Shown: positions 53,106 to 60,727 of the stretch, piece after piece
Position numbering within the stretch: the first letter of the stretch is position 1
Layout of the letters: each line of letters starts with the position of its first letter
Origin: Paraflavisolibacter caeni
GTDB taxonomy: Bacteria > Bacteroidota > Bacteroidia > Chitinophagales > Chitinophagaceae
Direction: 5' to 3'
NCBI RefSeq assembly: GCF_025628885.1
Contig: NZ_JAOTIF010000016.1
Span: forward strand, 62,001 to 126,000
Length of the DNA: 64,000 nucleotides
The notes under the pieces: generated by a model
Seen by the model: the letters and a program-made list of their open reading frames with translations, nothing else
Told to the model about the DNA's origin: nothing
Databases searched by the model: none
Program-made: the position numbers and the translations under genes

Positions 53106-54089
53106 TTGAAACAGGAAAAAATTATAGTACAAGAGCACTCGATAATAAGTGAGGCCATCAGGACCATTGAGATGGAAGCTGAAGCTATCCATCATTTATC
53201 CTCTATGATCAATGATGATTTTGTCAATGCAATTGATGCACTTTACAACTGCAAAGGTCGTATTGTCATAAGTGGGATAGGCAAGAGTGCAATCATCGCT
53301 CAAAAGATAGTAGCCACTTTAAATTCAACTGGCACCCCATCTATTTTCTTACACGCTGCCGATGCTATTCATGGCGATTTGGGTATGGTGCAGCAACAGG
53401 ATCTGGTGATCATCATTAGTAAAAGTGGTGAAAGTCCGGAAATAAAAGTACTCGTACCCCTCATCAAAAACTTCAATAATCCTCTCATATCAATTGTAGG
53501 TAATACCACTTCTTTCCTGGCTAGGCATAGTGATTTTGTCATTAATACAACTGTCGAACAGGAAGCATGCCCTAACAACCTTGCTCCTACAACAAGTACA
53601 ACAGCTCAATTGGTAATGGGTGATGTGATAGCTGTTTGCCTGATGAAGAAAAAAGGCTTCAATGTGGCTGATTTTGCCAAGCTACATCCGGGCGGCGCTT
53701 TGGGTAAAAAATTATACCTGCGGGTTAGCGATTTATACCCTGATAATGAAAAGCCGGAAGTTAGACCAGACCACTTATTGAAAGAAGTGATACTGGAAAT
53801 GACCAAAAAACGCATGGGGGTAACTGCAGTTACATCTGAAGACGGCACTGTTCTAGGGATCATTACAGATGGCGATTTAAGAAGGATGCTGGAACGCAAT
53901 GGCTTGGAAAATATCAGGGCAAAAGACATTATGACCAAAAATCCTAAAGCTGTCCTGCCTTCAGAAATGGCCGTGAATGCGCTGGATATCATGCGAAAAT
54001 CTGAGATCACACACCTGGTAGTATCTGAAAATGGTAAATACTTGGGAATGATTCACCTGCATGATTTAGTAAAAGAAGGCCTTATATAA
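53106..54089 (+). CDS. kdsD: Arabinose-5-phosphate isomerase (KdsD/GutQ)
   Basis: 327 residues from the TTG at 53106. It makes arabinose 5-phosphate from ribulose 5-phosphate for KDO and LPS. The SIS domain has ISGIGKSAIIAQKIVATLNS, FLHAADAIHGDLGMV and SKSGESPEIKVLVPL. The C-terminal part has a pair of CBS domains (MTKKRMGVTAVTSEDGTVLG, IMTKNPKAVLPSEMAVNALD) ending in a DLVKEGLI helix. The TTG start gives MKQEKIIVQEHSIISEAIRT, which aligns with family starts. The mannose-1-phosphate guanylyltransferase gene follows after 124 nt, consistent with surface sugar synthesis. Confidence 0.92.
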   Translation: MKQEKIIVQEHSIISEAIRTIEMEAEAIHHLSSMINDDFVNAIDALYNCKGRIVISGIGKSAIIAQKIVATLNSTGTPSIFLHAADAIHGDLGMVQQQDLVIIISKSGESPEIKVLVPLIKNFNNPLISIVGNTTSFLARHSDFVINTTVEQEACPNNLAPTTSTTAQLVMGDVIAVCLMKKKGFNVADFAKLHPGGALGKKLYLRVSDLYPDNEKPEVRPDHLLKEVILEMTKKRMGVTAVTSEDGTVLGIITDGDLRRMLERNGLENIRAKDIMTKNPKAVLPSEMAVNALDIMRKSEITHLVVSENGKYLGMIHLHDLVKEGLI

Positions 54090-54213
54090 TTATAAAATTG
54101 TGCATATTTGAAAATGGATGCCAATGGTCAGTTGTTAGTTTTCTGGCAATAGCAAAATGGCAACCATTCATCTTTAACCATATACCCAGTTTAATAACAT
54201 ACAATCATTTAAT

Positions 54214-55299
54214 GTGAAGAATAAGCACACATACATTGTAATCATGGCCGGGGGGATCGGCAGCCGCTTTTGGCCTATCAGCCGTAAAAGCCATCCTAAA
54301 CAATTCCTTGATATTTTAGGAACAGGTAAAACACTGATACAGGATACCATGGAGCGTTTTGCTTCTTTTGTACCCAAAGAAAATATCTATGTGATTACCG
54401 CAAAGGAATATGAGGAGATTACAAAGGAGCAGTTATCCGACCTTCCTGCAGAAAACATCATCGGTGAACCATATCGCAAAAATACAGCACCCTGTATTGC
54501 CTATATTTCCTTTCACCTGATGAAAAAGGATCCGGAGGCTTCTGTAATCGTTGCACCCGCCGACCACCTGATCCTGGATAAGGAAAACTTTTTAAGTATT
54601 TGCTCAAAGGCCCTCGACTTCGTAAACAACAATGATGCTCTGGTAACTTTAGGCATTCAACCCACTTATCCTAATACCGGTTACGGCTACATTCAGTTCA
54701 ACGCTGCAGAAGTGGCGCCAGCAGTGCACAAAGTGAAGACATTCACAGAAAAACCAAACAAAGAACTGGCGCAAACATTCATAGCCAGCGGTGACTTTTT
54801 GTGGAATTCAGGTATTTTCTTCTGGCGTGTAGAAAGCATTTTGAAAGCTTTACACATCCATCTTCCAGAAATGTATGAGGTGTTTTCAGCTGAAAAAGAT
54901 AAATTCAATACCGAGGAAGAAAAAGCAACACTGGAGGCGATCTATCCCTTATGCACCAGCATTTCCATTGACTTCGGCGTAATGGAAAAAGCACATAACG
55001 TGTATGTGATTCCTTCTTCTTTTGGCTGGAGTGACCTGGGTACCTGGAATAGCGCTTGGGAAAATATGGAAAAGGACTACCTGGATAATGCTGTCGCCGG
55101 AAACAAGGTAATGATCATTGATGCTACCCGCTGCGTTGTACATGCCCCCAAAGGCAAACTGGTTGTTTTGCAGGGCCTGGACGATTATATAGTAGTAGAC
55201 ACAAAAGACGTTCTGCTCATCTGCAAAAAAGATAAAGAACAGGAGATCAAGGAATATACTGCCGATGTAAAAAGAAACATGGGAGATAAATTCTTGTAA
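54214..55299 (+). CDS. manC: Mannose-1-phosphate guanylyltransferase
   Basis: 361 residues from a GTG start. It makes GDP-mannose from GTP and mannose 1-phosphate for LPS, capsule or glycoproteins. The nucleotide-binding motif IMAGGIGSRFWPISRKSHPK opens the protein (GGxGxRxWPxSR), followed by APADHLILD, GYIQFN, VKTFTEKPNK, FLWNSGIFFWR and FGWSDLGTWNS. There is no C-terminal isomerase domain as in bifunctional enzymes, so it is the short form. It lies downstream of kdsD and is followed by a strong hairpin terminator. Confidence 0.93.
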   Translation: MKNKHTYIVIMAGGIGSRFWPISRKSHPKQFLDILGTGKTLIQDTMERFASFVPKENIYVITAKEYEEITKEQLSDLPAENIIGEPYRKNTAPCIAYISFHLMKKDPEASVIVAPADHLILDKENFLSICSKALDFVNNNDALVTLGIQPTYPNTGYGYIQFNAAEVAPAVHKVKTFTEKPNKELAQTFIASGDFLWNSGIFFWRVESILKALHIHLPEMYEVFSAEKDKFNTEEEKATLEAIYPLCTSISIDFGVMEKAHNVYVIPSSFGWSDLGTWNSAWENMEKDYLDNAVAGNKVMIIDATRCVVHAPKGKLVVLQGLDDYIVVDTKDVLLICKKDKEQEIKEYTADVKRNMGDKFL

Positions 55300-55331
55300 T
55301 ACTTCGTAAAGTATCAATACGATTCTTCCGG

Positions 55332-55381
55332 AAACGTCAAACGTGAAAAAATATATCTATTTCACGTTTGACGTTTTTCTT
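55332..55381 (+). terminator. Rho-independent terminator of the kdsD-manC unit
   Basis: AAACGTCAAACGTGAAA pairs over 17 bp with TTTCACGTTTGACGTTT (55360-55376), followed by a TTCTTTTT tract. Confidence 0.85.
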
Positions 55382-55433
55382 TTTACATGCTATCTGCTTT
55401 AATTCACCATTGAAGTTACTGCGTCTGAACTGT

Positions 55434-55441
55434 TAACTTTG
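55434..55441 (+). promoter_or_regulatory. -7 promoter element (TAACTTTG) of the exonuclease gene
   Basis: Exact TAnnTTTG match 24 nt before the ATG at 55466. It overlaps an in-frame TTG at 55439, which is therefore rejected as start. Confidence 0.5.
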
Positions 55442-55465
55442 AGCTTTGAAATCCTTTTACCCCTT

Positions 55466-56194
55466 ATGAACTTCAACAATATACTCTTCCTTGATATAGA
55501 AACGGTTTCGCAATACGAAACGTATGAAAACCTCCCTGATGACTGGCGGGAACTCTGGGATATAAAGGCGCAACTAATTATGCGCAACAAAGAAATAGAA
55601 ACAAGTGAAACCATCTACGACAAGGCAGGCATTTACGCAGAATTTGGCAAGATCATCTGTATTTCCTGCGGTTGCATACAAGGCACAGGTGAGGCTAAAA
55701 AGTTGATGATCAAATCGTTTAGTGGACATGATGAGAAAAAGCTGCTTACCGAATTTGCAGAGATGCTACAAAAATGGGCAGATAACAACAAACTTCTGTG
55801 TGCACACAATGGAAAAGAATTCGATTATCCCTATATCTGCCGCCGCATGGTGATCAATAATATTCCCATTCCAGATGCTATGCAAATTGCCGGCAAAAAG
55901 CCATGGGATATCAAGCACCTGGACACTATGGAACTTTGGAAATTTGGTGATTATAAAAGCTATACGTCATTGAAGTTACTAGCTAAGGTACTGGGCGTGC
56001 CCTCACCAAAAGACGATATCGACGGCAGCATGGTATATTCAGTTTACTGGGTGGAAAAAGACCTTGATCGCATTGTCACTTATTGTCAGAAAGATGTGAT
56101 CACTCTGGCCCAGATCTACCTTCGCTTTTATAACCAACAGCTTATTAAACAGGAAAACATAGAGTACAAAAAACTAAGGAAGGCAGATATTTGA
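55466..56194 (+). CDS. 3'-5' exonuclease, PolB exo-like family
   Basis: 242 residues from the ATG at 55466. DEDD-type exonuclease motifs are visible: ILFLDIETVSQYE (Exo I, D and E), CAHNGKEFDYPYICRR (Exo II, N/D) and LDRIVTYCQKDVITLAQIYL (Exo III, YCQKD). The order and length match the family of predicted PolB-like 3'-5' exonucleases. It should degrade single-stranded DNA or RNA. A terminator precedes it, so it starts a new unit; ridA follows after 61 nt. Confidence 0.88.
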   Translation: MNFNNILFLDIETVSQYETYENLPDDWRELWDIKAQLIMRNKEIETSETIYDKAGIYAEFGKIICISCGCIQGTGEAKKLMIKSFSGHDEKKLLTEFAEMLQKWADNNKLLCAHNGKEFDYPYICRRMVINNIPIPDAMQIAGKKPWDIKHLDTMELWKFGDYKSYTSLKLLAKVLGVPSPKDDIDGSMVYSVYWVEKDLDRIVTYCQKDVITLAQIYLRFYNQQLIKQENIEYKKLRKADI

Positions 56195-56255
56195 AAGTTT
56201 GGCTTCCAGGCATTAAATAAATCAGTATTACCTTCGGTGCGAAACATTAATCATT

Positions 56256-56654
56256 ATGAGCAACAGAACCAACTATCCTTCCGGCTCCAAGTGGGAAGAT
56301 ATTATCGGCTACAGCCGTGCAGTTAAAATAGGTAACATCATTGAAGTTACCGGAACAGTAGCATCAGATGAAAATGGAAATACAGTAGGCAAGAATAACC
56401 CTTATGAGCAAACGAAATACATTTTTCAAAAAATTGAAAAAGTGTTGCAACAAGCTGGTGCTTCAATGAAAGATGTAATTCGTACCCGCATGTTTGTTAC
56501 AGAGATCCGTAATTGGGAAGAATACGGTAAGGCCCATGGCGAATTCTTTGCAGAAATAAAACCTTGCACGACGATGGTTGAAGTAAGCTCCCTTATTGGA
56601 GAAGAATACCTTGTTGAAATTGAGGTATCAGCCGTCGTAAATGCCAACTACTAA
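56256..56654 (+). CDS. RidA family protein (reactive imine/enamine deaminase-like)
   Basis: 132 residues. It contains the RidA core: YSRAVKIGNIIEVTGTVASD, EQTKYIFQKIEKVLQQAGAS, VIRTRMFVTEIRNWEEYGKA and the C-terminal VEVSSLIGEEYLVEIEVSAV. The RidA group hydrolyses reactive enamines from PLP enzymes; the Arg in DVIRTRMFV is retained. An aminotransferase, a source of such products, is the next gene, so a protective role is plausible. TACCTTCG (one mismatch to TAnnTTTG) lies 19 nt before the ATG. Confidence 0.88.
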   Translation: MSNRTNYPSGSKWEDIIGYSRAVKIGNIIEVTGTVASDENGNTVGKNNPYEQTKYIFQKIEKVLQQAGASMKDVIRTRMFVTEIRNWEEYGKAHGEFFAEIKPCTTMVEVSSLIGEEYLVEIEVSAVVNANY

Positions 56655-56706
56655 ACCTTATTCTCAATCCAGCAAGAGAAATACTCCAAACCCTTAAGGA
56701 GAGTTA

Positions 56707-56754
56707 TGGTCTTCAAACATGATAAGAAGTAACTTCATGTTTGAAGACCATTTT
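56707..56754 (+). terminator. Rho-independent terminator after ridA
   Basis: TGGTCTTCAAACATGA pairs over 16 bp with TCATGTTTGAAGACCA (56735-56750), followed by TTTT. Confidence 0.85.
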
Positions 56755-56770
56755 CGTATAAACACATTCC

Positions 56771-57910
56771 ATGTATAGCAAACTACCCAACGTAGGCACT
56801 ACCATCTTCACTGTAATGAGTTCCCTCGCCATTGAGTATAAAGCAATCAACCTGGGTCAGGGTTTCCCTGACTTTGGCATGAGTGAGGAATTAATAGGCT
56901 TGGTCAATGAGGCGATGAAAAATGGTTTCAACCAGTATGCACATATGAATGGGTACCGCCCGCTCCTGGAAGCCATTGCAGAAAAAGCTGAAGACCTGTA
57001 CGGAGCAAAAGTTAATCCTGATACGGAAATCACCATTACACCTGGTGGCACTTACGCCTTGTATACAGCTATGACTACTGTGCTGCATCCGGGAGATGAA
57101 GTGATCGTTTTCGAACCGGCTTATGACAGCTACATTCCCGGCATCGAGCTGAACGGAGCTAAACCTGTCATCATCCCATTAACTTTTCCTGATTATAAGA
57201 TCAACTGGGAGGAAGTGCGCAATCACTTAAATGAGAAAACCAGGATGATCATTCTGAATTCTCCCCACAATCCTACAGGATCGGTTTTATCTGCTGATGA
57301 TTTGCAGCAACTGAGATCACTTATTAGCAATACTAATATTCTTGTATTAAGTGATGAAGTATATGAACACATCATCTTCGATGGCCACCGGCATGAAAGC
57401 ATCTTAAGATACCCTGATTTGCTGCAAAGAAGCTTTGTTTGTTTTTCATTTGGTAAAAATTACCACTGTACAGGTTGGAAACTGGGCTATTGCATCGCAC
57501 CTGCCGAAATGATGAAAGAGTTTCGCAAAGTGCACCAGTTCAACTGCTTCAGTTGTGATACCCCTAAACAAGTGGCCCTGGCAACTTACCTCAGGAATAA
57601 AGACGCCTATCTTCAACTGGGCGCTTTCATGCAACAAAAGCGCGACTACCTGCAGCAATTGATGCGACAAACAAAGTTCGAGCCTTTACCAAGTTTTGGC
57701 AGTTTCTTTCAATGCTATTCATACCGCAACATCAGCACCGAATCTGAAAATGACTTTGTACAAAGGATGGTAAAAGAATATGGCGTAGTTGCCATTCCTG
57801 TTTCAGCCTTCTACCAAAAGCCCGTCAATAATCAAGTGGTAAGGTTTTGCTTTGTGAAAAAAGAAGAAACGCTGGAAGCCGCTGTTGAGCGGTTGATCAG
57901 CTTTCACTAA
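56771..57910 (+). CDS. PLP-dependent aminotransferase, methionine/glutamine type (YbdL-like)
   Basis: 379 residues of fold type I. The substrate-binding N-terminus SLAIEYKAINLGQGFPDF, the PLP-binding GGTYALYTAM, NSPHNPTGSVLSADDL, LSDEVYEHIIFDG and the Schiff-base Lys in CFSFGKNYHCTGWKLGYCIA are all present. Sequence order and the motif NLGQGFPDFGMSEELI match methionine aminotransferases such as E. coli YbdL. It would form 2-oxo acids and amides; the omega-amidase encoded at 8469 could remove the amides. RidA precedes it. Confidence 0.9.
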   Translation: MYSKLPNVGTTIFTVMSSLAIEYKAINLGQGFPDFGMSEELIGLVNEAMKNGFNQYAHMNGYRPLLEAIAEKAEDLYGAKVNPDTEITITPGGTYALYTAMTTVLHPGDEVIVFEPAYDSYIPGIELNGAKPVIIPLTFPDYKINWEEVRNHLNEKTRMIILNSPHNPTGSVLSADDLQQLRSLISNTNILVLSDEVYEHIIFDGHRHESILRYPDLLQRSFVCFSFGKNYHCTGWKLGYCIAPAEMMKEFRKVHQFNCFSCDTPKQVALATYLRNKDAYLQLGAFMQQKRDYLQQLMRQTKFEPLPSFGSFFQCYSYRNISTESENDFVQRMVKEYGVVAIPVSAFYQKPVNNQVVRFCFVKKEETLEAAVERLISFH

Positions 57911-57942
57911 ATAATTATCGCTGATGGCTTGCTCACTTGCGC

Positions 57943-57950
57943 TTTCTTTG
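57943..57950 (+). promoter_or_regulatory. -7-like element (TTTCTTTG) of the GT39 gene
   Basis: One base off TAnnTTTG and identical to the element before the GT2 gene; it ends 14 nt before the TTG start. Confidence 0.35.
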
Positions 57951-57964
57951 CAAAAACTTTCTGA

Positions 57965-59614
57965 TTGAATACGCAATTTCTTTCTCCGGCAGTGTACAGG
58001 AGCTTGTTTGGGCTGGCAGCTATTGTTTACATCATTGGCTTATTTGTAACAATGCCTGACAATGATTCAGCTCATCATGCTTCCATTGCGATGCATATGT
58101 ATCTCACGGGCGATTATGTGAACCTAATTGACCACGGAAAAGATTACCTGGATAAGCCACACCTACATTTCTGGCTGGCAGCCTTAAGCTATCACATTTT
58201 TGGCATAACTACCTTTGCCTATAAGTTTCCTTCATTCTTATTTACAATCCTTGGCACCTATTCAACCTACAGGTTAGGTAAAACTTTATATAATGAAGAG
58301 GTAGGCAAACTGGCCGCCCTGATTATTACCACAGCCTTTGCCTATATGCTTGCCAACTGCGATGTACGCATGGATGCTATACTAACGGCAAGCATTGCAT
58401 TTACTACCTGGCAATTGGTGGCTTGGATCAATAAAAAATGGATGATCCATGCCTTCGCTGTTGCCTTAGGCCTTGCCTTGGGATTTTGCACCAAAGGCCA
58501 TATTGCTATAGTCACAGCAGGCATCAGCGCCTTCTTCTACATATTATACCGCAGGGACTGGAAGGCTTTATACCATTGGCATCTACTGGCCATTATTGGC
58601 TTCTTTCTTCTTTTTATTACTCCTGTAGTTTATTGCTATTACCTGCAATTTGACGTACACCCGGAAAAAGTGATCCGTGGCAGAAGCAATATTTCAGGAG
58701 TGGAGTTCATTTTATGGCAACAAAACTTTGAACGTTTCCAGGGTGAAAAATGGGGCGGTAGTGGTAAAAATGATTATTTCTTTTTCTTCCATTCTTTTCT
58801 ATGGGCCTTTGCTCCCTGGAGCATCCTGGCATTAATTGCTTTTTTCTCACGTCTAAAAACTTTTGTATATAAAAAATATGAATGGCTTACGGTGGGTACC
58901 ATAGCCGTCATAGCGGTACTGGTCAGTTTTTCTGGGTTTAAACTGCCCCACTACCTGAACATTGTTTTCCCGGTAGCCGCAGTGCTCACATCAAGTTATC
59001 TGTTCTATAAATCTCCAAAACCTACAGCTATTAAAAGATTCGCCATAGTGCAGGCAATTATTTGCACGATTTTGTTACTCGCAGCAGGCCTCCTCAATGT
59101 ATGGGCTTTCCCAGCTCATCAATGGTGGGTGATCTTAGGTTTCATCCTCCTTGCCATTTTCAGCTTCTTCCTGTTGAAAATGGGGCGCAACAAACTCCAG
59201 AGATTGGTGACAGCATCAGCAGCCACCATGATCATTGTCTTCTTTTTATTGAACGCCAACTTTTATCCCCAATTGCTGAAATACCAGGGAGGGAATGAAT
59301 TGGCAAAAGTGGTCAATGCAAAGATTGGGGGACATAATGTTTATGCCTATGGTGGCGGCGGCATAAGCTCTTCCTTTAACTTTTATACGCGAACAAATGA
59401 CCAGTTCTTTCATGACAGTTTAGTAAACAGTGGTAGAAAGATCTGGGTGGTAACAGATATGAGCGGCCTTGAAGAACTGAAAAAAAGCCACAGCATAGGA
59501 CTGGTATACCAGCATAAGGACTTTGAAGTAACCCGCTTGAAATTAAAATTCCTCAATCCGGCAACGAGACAAGAAACATTAAAGGAAATGGTAGTCGCAG
59601 AAATGAAGAGGTAA
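57965..59614 (+). CDS. GT39-family membrane glycosyltransferase (ArnT/PMT-like)
   Basis: 549 residues from a TTG start; the nearest ATG lies too far inside. About 11 membrane segments are present, with loop 1 carrying TMPDNDSAHHASIAMHMY and YVNLIDHGKDYLDKPHLHFW, the catalytic Asp and the DKPxxxxW pattern of ArnT/dolichyl-mannosyltransferase-like enzymes. Further motifs are YSTYRLGKTLYNEEVGKLAA and NCDVRMDAILTASIA. It uses a lipid-linked sugar to modify lipid A, lipid carriers or proteins in the inner membrane; the acceptor is unknown. It lies between the aminotransferase and YpdA genes. Confidence 0.85.
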   Translation: MNTQFLSPAVYRSLFGLAAIVYIIGLFVTMPDNDSAHHASIAMHMYLTGDYVNLIDHGKDYLDKPHLHFWLAALSYHIFGITTFAYKFPSFLFTILGTYSTYRLGKTLYNEEVGKLAALIITTAFAYMLANCDVRMDAILTASIAFTTWQLVAWINKKWMIHAFAVALGLALGFCTKGHIAIVTAGISAFFYILYRRDWKALYHWHLLAIIGFFLLFITPVVYCYYLQFDVHPEKVIRGRSNISGVEFILWQQNFERFQGEKWGGSGKNDYFFFFHSFLWAFAPWSILALIAFFSRLKTFVYKKYEWLTVGTIAVIAVLVSFSGFKLPHYLNIVFPVAAVLTSSYLFYKSPKPTAIKRFAIVQAIICTILLLAAGLLNVWAFPAHQWWVILGFILLAIFSFFLLKMGRNKLQRLVTASAATMIIVFFLLNANFYPQLLKYQGGNELAKVVNAKIGGHNVYAYGGGGISSSFNFYTRTNDQFFHDSLVNSGRKIWVVTDMSGLEELKKSHSIGLVYQHKDFEVTRLKLKFLNPATRQETLKEMVVAEMKR

Positions 59615-59663
59615 AATCATCCTACTTCGCAACTGGTAGGGATTCATCGCTTATTTTCATGTT

Positions 59664-60635
59664 ATGAATCAACTTCTCGACATACTTATCATAGGCGGTG
59701 GTCCCATAGGCTTGGCTTGTGGTATTGAAGCTAAAAAGGCAGGCCTTTCTTACCTGATTGTGGAAAAAGGCTGCCTGGTCAATTCATTGTACAACTATCC
59801 TTTGAACATGACCTTCTTTTCCACATCAGAACGCCTGGAAATAGGAGGACTGCCATTTGTTTCATTAAATGCCAAACCCACACGCTCTGAAGCATTGGAA
59901 TATTACCGCCGTGTGGCCACCACTTATTCACTAAATATTCATCTCTTTGAAGAAGTATTATCTGTTAACAGGATAGACAATGCTTTTTCCATTCACACGC
60001 CTAAAAAAGATTATAAGGCCAAAAACATTATTCTCGCAACAGGGTTTTATGACGTACCCAATTTGATGAATATTCCTGGTGAAACACTCCCCAAAGTACG
60101 GCACTACTACCACGATCCACACTTTTATGCATTTCAGGATGTATTGGTGGTAGGCGCCAACAACTCATCTGTTGATGCCGCACTGGAAACCTACCGCAAA
60201 GGTGCACAGGTTACAATGGTCATACGTGACGAATGGATCGGTAAAAGAGTAAAATACTGGGTGAAGCCGGATATTGAAAACCGCATCAAGGAAGGGAGTA
60301 TTAAAGCTTATTTCAATTCCAATCTCACCGCTATTAGGGAGCATGAAGTGGATATTCAAACTCCGGAAGGGAAGATTACTATTGCTAATGACTTCGTACT
60401 GGCCATGACAGGTTATCAGCCCAACTTCAGTTTACTACAAAAGCTGGGGATAACAATGAGCAATGATTTAAAATGCATACCGACCTATGACCACGAAACC
60501 ATGGAATCCAACCAGGAGGGCATTTATCTGGCCGGCGTTGTTTGTGGTGGTATGGAAACGCATAAATGGTTTATAGAGAACTCAAGAGTGCATGCCGGCA
60601 TGATCATGAAAGCAATAACAGATTCCCTTAGTTAA
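59664..60635 (+). CDS. YpdA-type flavin disulfide reductase
   Basis: 323 residues. FAD-binding LIIGGGPIGLACGIEAKKAG opens the protein and a second nucleotide-binding motif, VVGANNSSVDAALETYRKG, lies near residue 156. There is no CxxC redox motif, as is typical for YpdA (bacillithiol-disulfide reductase) rather than thioredoxin reductase. It ends GGMETHKWFIENSRVHAGM. It should use NADPH to reduce low-molecular-weight disulfides in the cytoplasm. TATTTTCA lies 5 nt before the ATG. Confidence 0.88.
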   Translation: MNQLLDILIIGGGPIGLACGIEAKKAGLSYLIVEKGCLVNSLYNYPLNMTFFSTSERLEIGGLPFVSLNAKPTRSEALEYYRRVATTYSLNIHLFEEVLSVNRIDNAFSIHTPKKDYKAKNIILATGFYDVPNLMNIPGETLPKVRHYYHDPHFYAFQDVLVVGANNSSVDAALETYRKGAQVTMVIRDEWIGKRVKYWVKPDIENRIKEGSIKAYFNSNLTAIREHEVDIQTPEGKITIANDFVLAMTGYQPNFSLLQKLGITMSNDLKCIPTYDHETMESNQEGIYLAGVVCGGMETHKWFIENSRVHAGMIMKAITDSLS

Positions 60636-60727
60636 CCTCAGCAATAATAGCTACACTTTACTTTAATTCCAGTAAAGTTTGTAAATTTTACATCCGAAGC
60701 CGGGACCAACGGCTGCCATATAAAACC

